Assembly (NCBI RefSeq): GCF_015694735.1
Contig: NZ_JADQDP010000002.1
Span: forward strand, 682,001-746,000
From: Hymenobacter properus
GTDB lineage: Bacteria > Bacteroidota > Bacteroidia > Cytophagales > Hymenobacteraceae
DNA length: 64,000 bases
Direction: 5' to 3'
The position numbers and the translations under genes were made by a program. Shown piece by piece: positions 1 through 8,489 of this stretch (the stretch's first letter is position 1; the number at the start of each line of letters is the position of its first letter). The notes beneath the pieces were generated by a model. The model was given only the letters and a program-made list of their open reading frames with translations. It had not been told where the DNA came from and searched no databases.

Positions 1-31
1 GCTGCGCAGCTCGTCGGCCAACCTGAACTAG
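1..31 (+). CDS. C-terminal tail of an upstream gene (possible Roadblock/LC7 paralog)
   Basis: Reading from base 2, the codons give LRSSSANLN followed by a TAG stop. The gene body lies outside the window. The tail resembles the ends of the two Roadblock-like proteins downstream, which finish AREVMRSSLALLE... and AREVLRTHASDIN, so this may be the end of a third copy. Only nine residues are visible, so both the reading frame and the family are inference. Confidence 0.35.
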   Translation, partial: LRSSSANLN

Positions 32-137
32 TGCTGGCCGCGGCGGCCCGCGCCGCCGCAACCCACGCATTGCGGCCGGGCCCGGCTACCCACGGGCCCA
101 GCCGCCGCGCCAGCCGGGACCGCCCGCCTCGTGCCCT

Positions 138-605
138 ATGAAAATTCCTTTTCTGAAACAACTGCAGCGCCTGGCGGGCCCGGTGGCCCATGAAGTGGAA
201 CTGGCTGCCACCGGACCTGCCAGCGCCCGCATTGAAAGTGCCATGCGGCACCTGCTGGCCGAGCTGCCCGATTTGCTGATGGCGGCCGTGGCGGAAGTGG
301 CTTCCGGTAAGCCCCTGGCCACCTACACCGTCGACCGCGACCTGCGGCCAGGCACGGTGGCCGGGTACAACGCCGAAGCGGTGCGGCAGGTGCAGGCCGG
401 GCTGCGGGCCTTGGGCACACCGGCCGAGCAAGTGGCGGAAATGGTGTTTACGCTGCCCTCGCAACTGCATTTACTGCGGCTGGTGCCCCCGGGGCAATGG
501 TTTATCTACCTCGCCGTCGACTCGCGCGACACCAACCTGGCCATTGCCCGCGAGGTGATGCGCAGCAGCCTGGCACTGTTGGAGCCCACGGGGCAGGGGC
601 AGTAA
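138..605 (+). CDS. Roadblock/LC7-like domain protein (MglB-type), copy 1
   Basis: A 155-aa soluble protein. Residues about 35-145 form an alpha/beta region that aligns along its length with the protein encoded about 1 kb downstream: shared features are LPxL near the start, a Y-N-x-E-x-V segment, a QLHL strand and a C-terminal TNLAIAREV block. Roadblock/LC7 proteins are small dimeric modules that often act as partners or GAPs of small Ras-like GTPases such as MglA; the family call is from fold-like pattern and overall resemblance. No GTPase gene lies nearby. Compared with copy 2 it carries an extra basic/hydrophobic N-terminus of about 30 residues (MKIPFLKQLQRLAGPV) and a short Q/G-rich tail. 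The ATG is the only sensible start. Confidence 0.6.
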   Translation: MKIPFLKQLQRLAGPVAHEVELAATGPASARIESAMRHLLAELPDLLMAAVAEVASGKPLATYTVDRDLRPGTVAGYNAEAVRQVQAGLRALGTPAEQVAEMVFTLPSQLHLLRLVPPGQWFIYLAVDSRDTNLAIAREVMRSSLALLEPTGQGQ

Positions 606-680
606 ACAGCTGGAATTTGGCCCGTGGCTGGCCGGTAAGCCACACCGTTTCTTTTCTCACCCTTTTTTTCTGTTCATCAA

Positions 681-1379
681 ATGAAGCTTACCGCTACTCC
701 ATTTGACCCGCAAACCGGCGAGCTGCTGCCCGTGTACCGCGACGCCTACCTGCGCGGCGACCTGGCCCGCTCCTCGGCCCGCGCCGTGGAAAACTACCTG
801 CGCAAAGACGCCACGCAGGCCCATTCTACCGTGACGCGCTGGCACGAAATGGCTACCCAGGAAGCCGAAGCCGCTGCTCCCACCACCTGGGTGCAAAAGC
901 AACTGCTGTTCATTCGCGAGCAGCCGCAGCGTTTCCGCCGCCGCGCGTTCTCGATGGTGGGCGTGGCTGCGCTGGTGGCTGGCGCCTCGATGGCCGGCAC
1001 CCGCCTGCCTTCGCACAACACGCCCGCCGTGCCGGTGTCGTTGCCCGAAATGACGGCTTTGGCTGAGGCCAGCACCGCCGCTGCCGAAGCCACTGCCAAT
1101 GCCAACCGCCTCGTGACGGTGAGCGGCCGCATTGTGGACGAAGCCGGCCAGCCGCTGGTGGGCGCCACCGTGCTGCGCAAGGGCACCGCCCAGGGCGTGA
1201 GCACCGACGCCAACGGCAACTATGCCCTGCGCATGACGGCCGGCACCGCCGCTACCGCCACGCTGCAATACGGCTACGCCGGCTACCACGACCAGGAACT
1301 GAAAGCCACCGACGTGGCGGCCCAGGGCGTGACGTTGCAGCCCCGTGCCGCCAAGCGCAAGCACTGGTTATTTTTCTAA
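681..1379 (+). CDS. Membrane-anchored protein with carboxypeptidase-regulatory-like domain
   Basis: A 232-aa protein in three parts: a charged, presumably cytoplasmic N-terminus (about residues 1-92), one predicted membrane span near residues 93-112 (FSMVGVAALVAGASMAG), and a C-terminal domain from about residue 148 starting VSGRIVDEAGQPLVGATV with a later DANGNYAL motif. That is the signature of the CarboxypepD_reg-like Ig-type fold common at the start of Bacteroidota TonB receptors; here it stands alone outside a receptor. The topology is like that of membrane-bound anti-sigma or signalling adaptors, but no sigma-binding motif is evident, so the function is unknown. It lies between two Roadblock-like genes on the same strand, which suggests joint function. 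Confidence 0.6.
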   Translation: MKLTATPFDPQTGELLPVYRDAYLRGDLARSSARAVENYLRKDATQAHSTVTRWHEMATQEAEAAAPTTWVQKQLLFIREQPQRFRRRAFSMVGVAALVAGASMAGTRLPSHNTPAVPVSLPEMTALAEASTAAAEATANANRLVTVSGRIVDEAGQPLVGATVLRKGTAQGVSTDANGNYALRMTAGTAATATLQYGYAGYHDQELKATDVAAQGVTLQPRAAKRKHWLFF

Positions 1380-1586
1380 TGAGCATTAAGTGGCAGGTAG
1401 TAGGGTGAAAGAGGCAAGACCAAGGCTGAACACATCTTACTACTTGCGGCTTTGTTCTGACTATTAATTATTCAGTTGCCGGTTCCAGGCGGCCTTATTG
1501 TAGTGAAAGCGAAGACCTACCGCAGGCGGTTTGCGAATGAGCCCCAAGAATCTTTTTCCCCCAATACCCCTTCCCCAATAGCCGAT

Positions 1587-1967
1587 ATGGCCTACTCTAC
1601 AAACAGTCCTGCCGGCAAGGCAGTGGAAGCAATTATCACCGATTTGCCGAGCCTGGTGGCCGTGGCGGTGGTCGACGTGAATTCGGGCATGGCCCTGGCC
1701 TCGCACTCCAACTCGCCCACCGTAAACCCCGAAACCGCTGCGGCTTACAACACCGAAGTGGTGAAGCAAAAGCAGAAAGCCATGTCGGCCCTGAAGCTGA
1801 CGGGCGAGCGGATTGAGGACATCCTCATCACGCTCACCAACCAGCTGCACCTCATCAAGCTGAATGAAGCCGGCAACAAATTCATTTACCTGGCCGTGAA
1901 CGCGCGCGAAACCAACCTGGCCATTGCCCGCGAGGTGCTGCGCACCCACGCTAGCGATATTAACTAA
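1587..1967 (+). CDS. Roadblock/LC7-like domain protein (MglB-type), copy 2
   Basis: A 126-aa protein (MAYSTNSPAGKAVEAIITDL...) consisting almost only of the Roadblock/LC7-like domain: an N-terminal helix, the strand pair VAVAVVDVNSGMALAS, a helix containing YNTEVVKQKQKA, then strands around QLHLIKL and KFIYLAVN, ending in helix TNLAIAREVLR. It is clearly paralogous to copy 1. The frame is open upstream to about 1476, but that extension has no homology to copy 1 and is low in domain-like content, so the ATG giving MAYST is preferred. Likely role (family knowledge): dimeric regulator or scaffold for a small GTPase or for polarity control; the partner is not in the window. Confidence 0.65.
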   Translation: MAYSTNSPAGKAVEAIITDLPSLVAVAVVDVNSGMALASHSNSPTVNPETAAAYNTEVVKQKQKAMSALKLTGERIEDILITLTNQLHLIKLNEAGNKFIYLAVNARETNLAIAREVLRTHASDIN

Positions 1968-1978
1968 GCACTACTAGT

Positions 1979-2046
1979 GCTGGCATTTGCCCACGAAAAA
2001 GGCCCGTTCGATACCGGACGGGCCTTTTTCGTGGGCAAATGCCAGC
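1979..2046. terminator. Very long bidirectional hairpin terminator
   Basis: A perfect 29-bp inverted repeat with a 10-nt loop. The arms contain an A-tract on one side and the matching T-tract on the other, followed by GTGGGCAAATGCCAGC. It sits between the stop codons of convergent genes, so it can serve both strands. The stem is much longer than a normal intrinsic terminator. Confidence 0.85.
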
Positions 2047-2054
2047 CTGTTTCG

Positions 2055-5000
2055 CTATTCCGGTACCACTTGCGGCTCCTCGTCGGGTGCAGTGAAATCG
2101 GGCAGCGAGAAATCGTCCTCGGGCTCTGCCTCAATGGCGGTGAAACGGGCTTTGAAACGGGCGTAGAGCGCGTTCATGCCCAGCAGGAGCAAGCCCATGA
2201 GGATGAAAACAACCGCCCGGGTGATGGTGCCGCTGCGGCTGAGGTCGAAGAACACGAGGCGCACCAGGCACGCCAGCAGGCCGGCCAGCGAGAGGTAGCG
2301 CAAATCCTGCCGGCGCAGCAGCAGGCTGATGCTGAACACGGCCACCACCTCCAGCATCAGCAGCACCGTGAGCACCGAGCGGTCGAAGGACTGAATGAGC
2401 AGCAGCGCCAGCGCCAGAAAAGCCGGGTAGAGCAGCCAGGCTTCGAGGGCGCGGCGCGGTGGACGAGCCAGGATGTCCCAGGCCGGCGAGAGGCCCCGGA
2501 AGGCCTTGTCGCCCTGGGTGAGGGCCAGCCAGACGTAGCCAAACAACAGTACCACGGCAGCCGTGAGCTCCCACCATTGAGCGCTGAGCAATTGGCTGGG
2601 GTCGAGGTGGATGAGGCTGACGGCGCCGGAAGTGCCGGCCGCCAGCCAGTAGTAGAGCCGCCCGTACACACCCAGGCGCCGGAAGCGTTTCGGCAAATGC
2701 GCCCCCACATAGCCCAGGCCCAGCGCCGCCGCGGCCCACAGCAGCGGCAGCCAGGAAGTGCGCACGTTGTGCCCCAGCGTGGCGGTGCCGAACAGCAGCG
2801 CGGCTTCGGCCAGCCAGGGGTGCAGGCGCCGCCAGGAATTGTAGACAGGGGCCGTGGCCGGCGGGCGCACAGCAGCCCAGGCAGCCAGTACCGCAAAGAG
2901 CAGCGCGGCCGTGAAGTATTCGGCCGGCTGGCCGAAAAACCACTCGTTGCGCGTGAGCAGCCACAGGTGTGTGAGCAGAGCGCCGCTCAGCAGCCAGTAG
3001 CCGAGATGCAGGAAGTAGCGGTCGGGCTGGCCGGCGCGATGCACGGCGGCGGTATCGGGCAGCCGGCGTCGCCACAGCTGGGCGGCTGCAAAGGAGGTGG
3101 CCGCCAGCGCCAGCAAGCCCAAGCAGAAGTAGGCCACGTGCCCGGCGGGTACCGCGGCTACCAGGGCCACCACCCCATGGGCACCGAGCAGGTACACCCA
3201 GGGCGCGCGCACAAAGCGCCCGCCGGCCGCCCACCACGAGGTGCGCAGCCCCGCCACCGGCACAGCCAGTGTGGGCAGCAGGTACAGCAGCACGTAGCCG
3301 GGGCTATACACTTGCCCATGGGCGGGCAGCAGCACGTGGTTCCATTGCAGCGCGAGGTAGCCCACGCCGGCCAGCACCAGCCCGGCCCACACGCCCGGCA
3401 GGGCCACCCGCGTGCGCAGCCACAGCAGGCTGCCCAGTAGGCCCACCATCGCCCAGGCCGCCCATGGCAGCTCGTATACCAGCGTGCCCACGCCCAGCAG
3501 CAGCCAGCCCACGGCCAGGCCCAGCAGCGAGAGTTGCCAGGTGCCGCCGAGGCCGAGTGCGCCATATTCTTCGGCTTCAGTGGAGAGCGGCCAGAAGCGC
3601 CGCCGGGCCTGGTAGGCGGCCGTGAGCAGGCCCGCGCCGGCCAGCAGCCCGGCGCGGGGCAGCGCCGCCAGGGTGCCGGGCCAGAGGCTGCGCACCAGCA
3701 GCGGCAGCAGCAGCGCCTGCAGCACGAGCAGATAGGTTTGGCTGTGGAGCAGGGCGTCTTCGTCGCGCCCGGCGAGGAGCAGGGCCACCAGCAGGTTTTC
3801 GGCGTAGAGCACGGTGAAAACGGCGGGCCAACTCAGGCCGATTTCGTGCAGCCCGAATACGGCTAGCACGGCGAAAAATTGTCCCAGCACCAATTGCTGG
3901 CGCCGCACCCAAACGGGCAGTATCCCTTGTTTGCGCACCCACGCCGCCGTTGCTACCGAAGCACCCGTCAGCATCAGCAGAAGCAGCAGGAGTGCGGTGG
4001 GCGCGTTGTGCCAGGTGAAAAGCGCCCGGCCCAGCAGCAGGCCCGTGCTGGCCTGGAGCAAACCTGCCAGCGCCGCAAACCCGCCCAGTGCTTCGAAAAT
4101 ACCTTTGCCAATGCCCGGCTGCTCGGATGGGTCAGCGGCTTGACCAGAGGCAAACTGCTGGTAGGTACGTTGGGCAAAAGCCAGGCCCGCCCAGCCGGCC
4201 AAGGCCAGTACCAAGGCATCGCGGTAGAGCACGGCAGAGGTCGGAATGCCTTCCTGGCTGCCCACCACCAACATCAGGCCCGTGCCGGTGAGGAATGCCC
4301 CGGCCAGCGTGAGGTGATAGAGCAGCATCTCGCGGCGCCGGGCCGTAAGAAATGCAATGGCTAGGTTTTCGGCGTAGAGCAGGCCCAGTACCACTGGCCA
4401 GCTTAGGCCGGCTTCGTGCAGGCCAAGCAGAGCCAGTACCGCAAAGAGTTGCGCCAATACCAATTGCTGCTTCCGAACCCAGCCCGGCACTTGCGGCACG
4501 GTGCGAACCCAGGCCGCCAACCCCAGCGCCGCGGCCGCCAGCCCCAGCAGCGCACCCATGAGCAGCCACACCGGCACGGGCTGCCACCCAAACAGCACCC
4601 GGGCCAGCAGCCCACCGGCCCCCGCCTGCAGCAGCCCCGCCAGTCCGGTCAGGCCATTTTGCAAGGCCACATCGGATGAGACAAGAGCAGGAGTGCTAGC
4701 CTGGCTGGTCGAAGCCCGCGACGCACCTGTGCGCCTGGCCACGATAAGGAATATGATGCCTGCCCACCCAGCTAAGGTCAGCCACAGCGCGTTGCGATAG
4801 AGCACAGCCGGCAAGCCCGAATAGAGTTTGCCGCTCGCCACCAGCAGCAAGCCACCGCCGAATAAATACGCCCCAACGACGGTGACACGGTGCAGCAGGC
4901 TTTCGCCTTTTTGAGCCGTTACCCAGGCTACCAACAGGTTTTCAATGTAGAGCAGTAGCAGGACGACGGACCAGCCCAAGCCCATTTCGTGCAAGCCAAC

Positions 5001-7784
5001 CACGGCCAGCAAGGCGAAGAACTGGCCCAGTAGCAGTTGTTGCTGCCGCACCCAAGGGTCGGGATGGGAAGCGGTGCGCAGCCCGATGGCCAAGCCCACG
5101 GAGATGGCCGCCTGTGCCATCAGGGCCAACAGCAGTACCCCGACGGGCACGCCCTCCCAGGCAAACAGTACCCGCGCCAGCACCAGCCCGGCGCCCACTT
5201 GCAGCAAGCCAGCCAGCCGAGCCAGTCCGCTCAGATAGTCTTGCTCAGCGTTACTGAAAGTAAATATGATGCCTGTTTTCTCAGCCCATTGCGCCAGCCA
5301 CTGTTGCAGCCGATTGGTGAAGAACAGGCCCACCCAGCCGGCCAGGGCCAGCACCGCGGCGTTGCGGTACAGTGCAGGCGGCAAACTATAGCTGGCTTGA
5401 TAGCCCACCACGGCCAGCAGGCCGACGGCCGTTAGGTAGGCGCCCGTGAGGGCAACGTGGTACGGCAGGGCCTCGCGCTGCCGGGCCAGCAGTGCGGCCG
5501 CCAGCAGGTGCTCGCCGTAAAGCAGGCCCAACACGAGGGGCCAGCTCAGGCCGGTTTCGTGCAGCCCCAACACGGCCAGTACGGCAAAAAAGTGCCCTAG
5601 CAGCAGCTGTTGCTGCCGCACCCAGCCGGGTGCCAGCTTGGCGGTACGCACCCAGAATGCCAAGGCCACGGAGCCCGCCGCCAGCCCGAGCAGCGCCGTC
5701 ATGAGCCCCCAAACTGGCGGGTGGGCGTAGCCAAACAGCACCCGCGCCAGCAGCAGGCCCGCACCGACCTGCAGCAGCCCCGCCAGGCCGGCGAAGCCAC
5801 TCAGCAGGTTGTGGTGCGCCTGATTGCGGCCGTCGGAAGAGGCGGCTAGCAGCGGCTGCCGGTAGGTGAGCTGCGCAAACGCCAGCCCGGCCCAGCCGGC
5901 CAGGGCCAACACCAGGGCGTCGCGGTAAAGCAGGAAGGGTGGGTTGCCCGCACGGCCGGCGGCTACCAGCAGTAGGTCCACGCCGGCAAAACCCGCCCCG
6001 GCCAGTGCCACGCGGTACACCAGTGCCTCCCGCTGCCGGGCCATGATGAGCGTAATCAGCAGCGACTCCAGCAGCATAAACAGCAGGATGACCGGCGGCG
6101 TGGCGTGCCAGCCCTGCAGCGAAAATGCCGTGGCCAAGGCCAAAATCAGCGAAATGATGGTATCGGTCTGGAACAGCCAGCCGATGCCCAGCTGGCGGGC
6201 CCGCCGCCCGGCCCAGTGCGTGAGCAGCGCGCCCAGCGCCAGCGGAATGGTTTTCCAGATGGAGCCCGTGCTGTGCAGGTACAGGCTGATGCCCAGCGTG
6301 GTCCAGTTCAGCACGTGGGCCGTGAACAGCAACGGTTCAAACCGCCGCTTGGCGTATACGCGGCGGTATTGCACCACAGCCGCGGCCGCGCCCACCAGCA
6401 GCACCAGTCCCATGGCCGTGAGGCGCAGCGTGTTGGAAACCGCATGCAGCTGCTGGTGCCAGTAGAGGTGAAAGACGAAAAAGCTGGCAATGCTGAGTAG
6501 CAGCTGATATTTCCACAGCTGCCGGTAGGTAATGGCAATGCTGAACGCCGTGACACCCGCCGCGGCCGCCAGCGTGAGGGCCGTGGGCGGCAGCACCGCC
6601 AGCGCCACCAAACTCAGCACGCCGTGCAGGGTAGACACCGCCTCGCGGCTGGAGCGCCAGGCTAGGTACAGGTTGGCGCTTACCCCGGCCAGCAACAATA
6701 GATAGTCGAATGGCGGCACGGCCCAGCGCAGCCCCGCAATGCTGACCGACCCCACGCAGGCAAACAGGAAAATGGCCGCTGCACTGCTCAGCAACCACGC
6801 ATTGAGCTGCTGCGCAAACGCCTTGTTGCGCAGCCCAAACCGCGCCCCCAGCAAGCCCGCCGCAAACCCGCAAATCAGAAGAAACCGGTAAGGCGGAGCC
6901 AGCCGCAAAGCTGCGTAGATGCCCAAAAAGCCCACGCCCGTCACCAGCACCACCGCCCCGAGAATGCCAGTCCAGTTTTCCAGCAGCAGGGTCGCGGCTT
7001 TGTCCCACCAACTGGGCCCAGCGGGCACCGGCGGGGGCAGCGGGCGGCGCGGAGGGGGAGGGGTGGGTGGTACTACCGGTGGCCGTTGCGTTGGGGTAGG
7101 CGTGGTTGCTGCCTGCGGCACCGGGGCCGGTTTTGAAACAGGAATGGGGACGGGAGCGGGCCCCTCCGCCACTGGCAAGGGGGCCACCACGGGCGGCACC
7201 ACCGGAGCATGCGGCGCAGCCACTGGAAGCACAGGCGCTGGCGTGGGCGAAGCAATAGGCTCTGAGGATGCTACGGGAACAACTTCCGGCGCTATGGGCA
7301 CCGCCACAGGAGTGGGCGGGGCCACAGGTGCGGCATCGGGCACCGGCACCACCGGCAGTACCGGGGCTAATGCAGGTGGAGCCGCCGGTGCGGGTGCTGC
7401 CACGGGAGCAACCACAGCCGGCGTAGCAGCAGGCGGCAAGACCGGCACAGGAGTTGGTGGAGCGGTGGCCGCGGCCATTACCGGCGGTGCGGTTGCGGAG
7501 GGTGCTGTCGTCATCGCCGGCGCCACTGCTGCGGAGGATGCCGGAGCAACTACCGTCGCCGCAGCTGTTGCGGGCATCGGCGGGGAGCCGGATGGGGGCG
7601 TCAGGCCGGCCTCGCGGAGCACGGCCAGCTGGTCGCGCAGGCGGTGCAGCTCGGCCCGCATTTCTTCTTGGATGTTGTGTCGCCGGTCCAGCTCGGCTTG
7701 CATCGCCGCCAGCTTTTTGGGCAGGTCCCAAAGCCGGGCGATGAGGACGACGGCGATGATGAAGGCAACCACGGGTACTTCCAT
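2055..7784 (-). CDS. Giant DUF2339-type polytopic membrane protein
   Basis: A 1909-aa protein. It opens with a hydrophobic segment (VPVVAFIIAVVLIARLW) and a short charged helix region, followed by an Ala/Pro/Val-rich low-complexity linker (about residues 60-260). Residues from about 265 to the end are an almost uninterrupted series of membrane segments beginning WWDKAATLLLENWTG, a start typical of DUF2339 proteins; the end is an acidic tail. Family members are usually about 600-1000 aa, so this one is roughly twice as long; the excess is explained by tandem repeats in its middle. Function of DUF2339 is unknown; an envelope role is assumed. It is convergent with the Roadblock cluster and divergent from the DUF4126 gene. 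Confidence 0.8.
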   Translation of the reverse strand: MEVPVVAFIIAVVLIARLWDLPKKLAAMQAELDRRHNIQEEMRAELHRLRDQLAVLREAGLTPPSGSPPMPATAAATVVAPASSAAVAPAMTTAPSATAPPVMAAATAPPTPVPVLPPAATPAVVAPVAAPAPAAPPALAPVLPVVPVPDAAPVAPPTPVAVPIAPEVVPVASSEPIASPTPAPVLPVAAPHAPVVPPVVAPLPVAEGPAPVPIPVSKPAPVPQAATTPTPTQRPPVVPPTPPPPRRPLPPPVPAGPSWWDKAATLLLENWTGILGAVVLVTGVGFLGIYAALRLAPPYRFLLICGFAAGLLGARFGLRNKAFAQQLNAWLLSSAAAIFLFACVGSVSIAGLRWAVPPFDYLLLLAGVSANLYLAWRSSREAVSTLHGVLSLVALAVLPPTALTLAAAAGVTAFSIAITYRQLWKYQLLLSIASFFVFHLYWHQQLHAVSNTLRLTAMGLVLLVGAAAAVVQYRRVYAKRRFEPLLFTAHVLNWTTLGISLYLHSTGSIWKTIPLALGALLTHWAGRRARQLGIGWLFQTDTIISLILALATAFSLQGWHATPPVILLFMLLESLLITLIMARQREALVYRVALAGAGFAGVDLLLVAAGRAGNPPFLLYRDALVLALAGWAGLAFAQLTYRQPLLAASSDGRNQAHHNLLSGFAGLAGLLQVGAGLLLARVLFGYAHPPVWGLMTALLGLAAGSVALAFWVRTAKLAPGWVRQQQLLLGHFFAVLAVLGLHETGLSWPLVLGLLYGEHLLAAALLARQREALPYHVALTGAYLTAVGLLAVVGYQASYSLPPALYRNAAVLALAGWVGLFFTNRLQQWLAQWAEKTGIIFTFSNAEQDYLSGLARLAGLLQVGAGLVLARVLFAWEGVPVGVLLLALMAQAAISVGLAIGLRTASHPDPWVRQQQLLLGQFFALLAVVGLHEMGLGWSVVLLLLYIENLLVAWVTAQKGESLLHRVTVVGAYLFGGGLLLVASGKLYSGLPAVLYRNALWLTLAGWAGIIFLIVARRTGASRASTSQASTPALVSSDVALQNGLTGLAGLLQAGAGGLLARVLFGWQPVPVWLLMGALLGLAAAALGLAAWVRTVPQVPGWVRKQQLVLAQLFAVLALLGLHEAGLSWPVVLGLLYAENLAIAFLTARRREMLLYHLTLAGAFLTGTGLMLVVGSQEGIPTSAVLYRDALVLALAGWAGLAFAQRTYQQFASGQAADPSEQPGIGKGIFEALGGFAALAGLLQASTGLLLGRALFTWHNAPTALLLLLLMLTGASVATAAWVRKQGILPVWVRRQQLVLGQFFAVLAVFGLHEIGLSWPAVFTVLYAENLLVALLLAGRDEDALLHSQTYLLVLQALLLPLLVRSLWPGTLAALPRAGLLAGAGLLTAAYQARRRFWPLSTEAEEYGALGLGGTWQLSLLGLAVGWLLLGVGTLVYELPWAAWAMVGLLGSLLWLRTRVALPGVWAGLVLAGVGYLALQWNHVLLPAHGQVYSPGYVLLYLLPTLAVPVAGLRTSWWAAGGRFVRAPWVYLLGAHGVVALVAAVPAGHVAYFCLGLLALAATSFAAAQLWRRRLPDTAAVHRAGQPDRYFLHLGYWLLSGALLTHLWLLTRNEWFFGQPAEYFTAALLFAVLAAWAAVRPPATAPVYNSWRRLHPWLAEAALLFGTATLGHNVRTSWLPLLWAAAALGLGYVGAHLPKRFRRLGVYGRLYYWLAAGTSGAVSLIHLDPSQLLSAQWWELTAAVVLLFGYVWLALTQGDKAFRGLSPAWDILARPPRRALEAWLLYPAFLALALLLIQSFDRSVLTVLLMLEVVAVFSISLLLRRQDLRYLSLAGLLACLVRLVFFDLSRSGTITRAVVFILMGLLLLGMNALYARFKARFTAIEAEPEDDFSLPDFTAPDEEPQVVPE
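3700..6110 (-). repeat. Tandem internal repeats in the DUF2339 gene
   Basis: About 570-bp (190-aa) units are repeated in tandem. The most conserved stretch encodes WVRxQQLxLxQxFAxLAxxGLHExGLxW and recurs four times, with DNA copies beginning near 3828, 4400, 4972 and 5540. A second block, LYRxALxLALAGWxGL, recurs in register with it. A fifth, more diverged partial unit lies near 5880-6110. DNA identity between units is visibly high, indicating recent duplication or ongoing homogenisation. Confidence 0.85.
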
Positions 7785-7953
7785 GCGCAGGGCAATAGGT
7801 AAGATGTGGAAGAAAGCCCGCCAGGCGCGGGCCGATGCCGTCGGAGCAGGATAGGGGTAAAGGTTATTTCAGTGGTTAGTAGCGAATATTTTGAAGCAGC
7901 CCATGACCTAGGCGAGCCCGACACCGTTTAACGGGCCACACTTCTGTTCTAGT

Positions 7954-8484
7954 ATGAAACCATCCAAACATATTTCGCGGCGCCCGGCCAAGTTCTGGCC
8001 GGCCGTGGGCTTCGCCACCCTGGCCGGCATGCGCAGCATGAGCGCGCCCGCGTTTCTGAGCCACTATTTGTCGCGCCAGCCCAGCAGCGGCCTGGCTGGC
8101 TCCTCGCTGCGCCTGCTGCAGAAGCCCGTCGCGGCGGGCATCCTCAAGGCCGTGGCCGCCGGCGAAATGGTGGCCGATAAGCTGCCCAACACGCCCGACC
8201 GCATTGCCCTGCCTGTGATGACGGGCCGGCTGGTGAGCGGCGCATTGGTGGGCGCGGCCTGGTACCGTTCGCGCCACGGCAGCGCGTTGGGCGGCGGGCT
8301 GCTCGGGGCCGCCGTGGCCTTTGCCTCCACCATTGTGAGCTACGCCCTGCGCACGGGCATCAGCGACAAATCGGGCTTGCCCATTGCCCTGGTGGGCGTG
8401 GGCGAGGACGCGTTGGTGCTGGCCGGTGGCTCGGCCCTGGTGGGCGCCCAGCGCCCGGCTGCCAGCGAGTGGCACCCGCTGTAG
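7954..8484 (+). CDS. DUF4126 family membrane protein
   Basis: A 176-aa small hydrophobic protein. The opening FWPAVGFATLAGMRSMSAPAF and the later GRLVSGALVGAAWY and Gly/Ala-rich spans match the DUF4126 family of small membrane proteins of unknown function. About four hydrophobic stretches are visible, separated by short polar loops, one of which holds KLPNTPDR. The gene is divergent from the DUF2339 gene, and its stop lies only five bases from the stop of the convergent transporter gene. Confidence 0.7.
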   Translation: MKPSKHISRRPAKFWPAVGFATLAGMRSMSAPAFLSHYLSRQPSSGLAGSSLRLLQKPVAAGILKAVAAGEMVADKLPNTPDRIALPVMTGRLVSGALVGAAWYRSRHGSALGGGLLGAAVAFASTIVSYALRTGISDKSGLPIALVGVGEDALVLAGGSALVGAQRPAASEWHPL

Positions 8485-8489
8485 CGCGA

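Noticed and set aside
1977..3440. 487-aa plus-strand open frame across the hairpin and the DUF2339 3' half
   Set aside because: Gln/Pro/His-rich composition of an antisense shadow; starts inside the terminator; overlaps a well-supported gene on the other strand.
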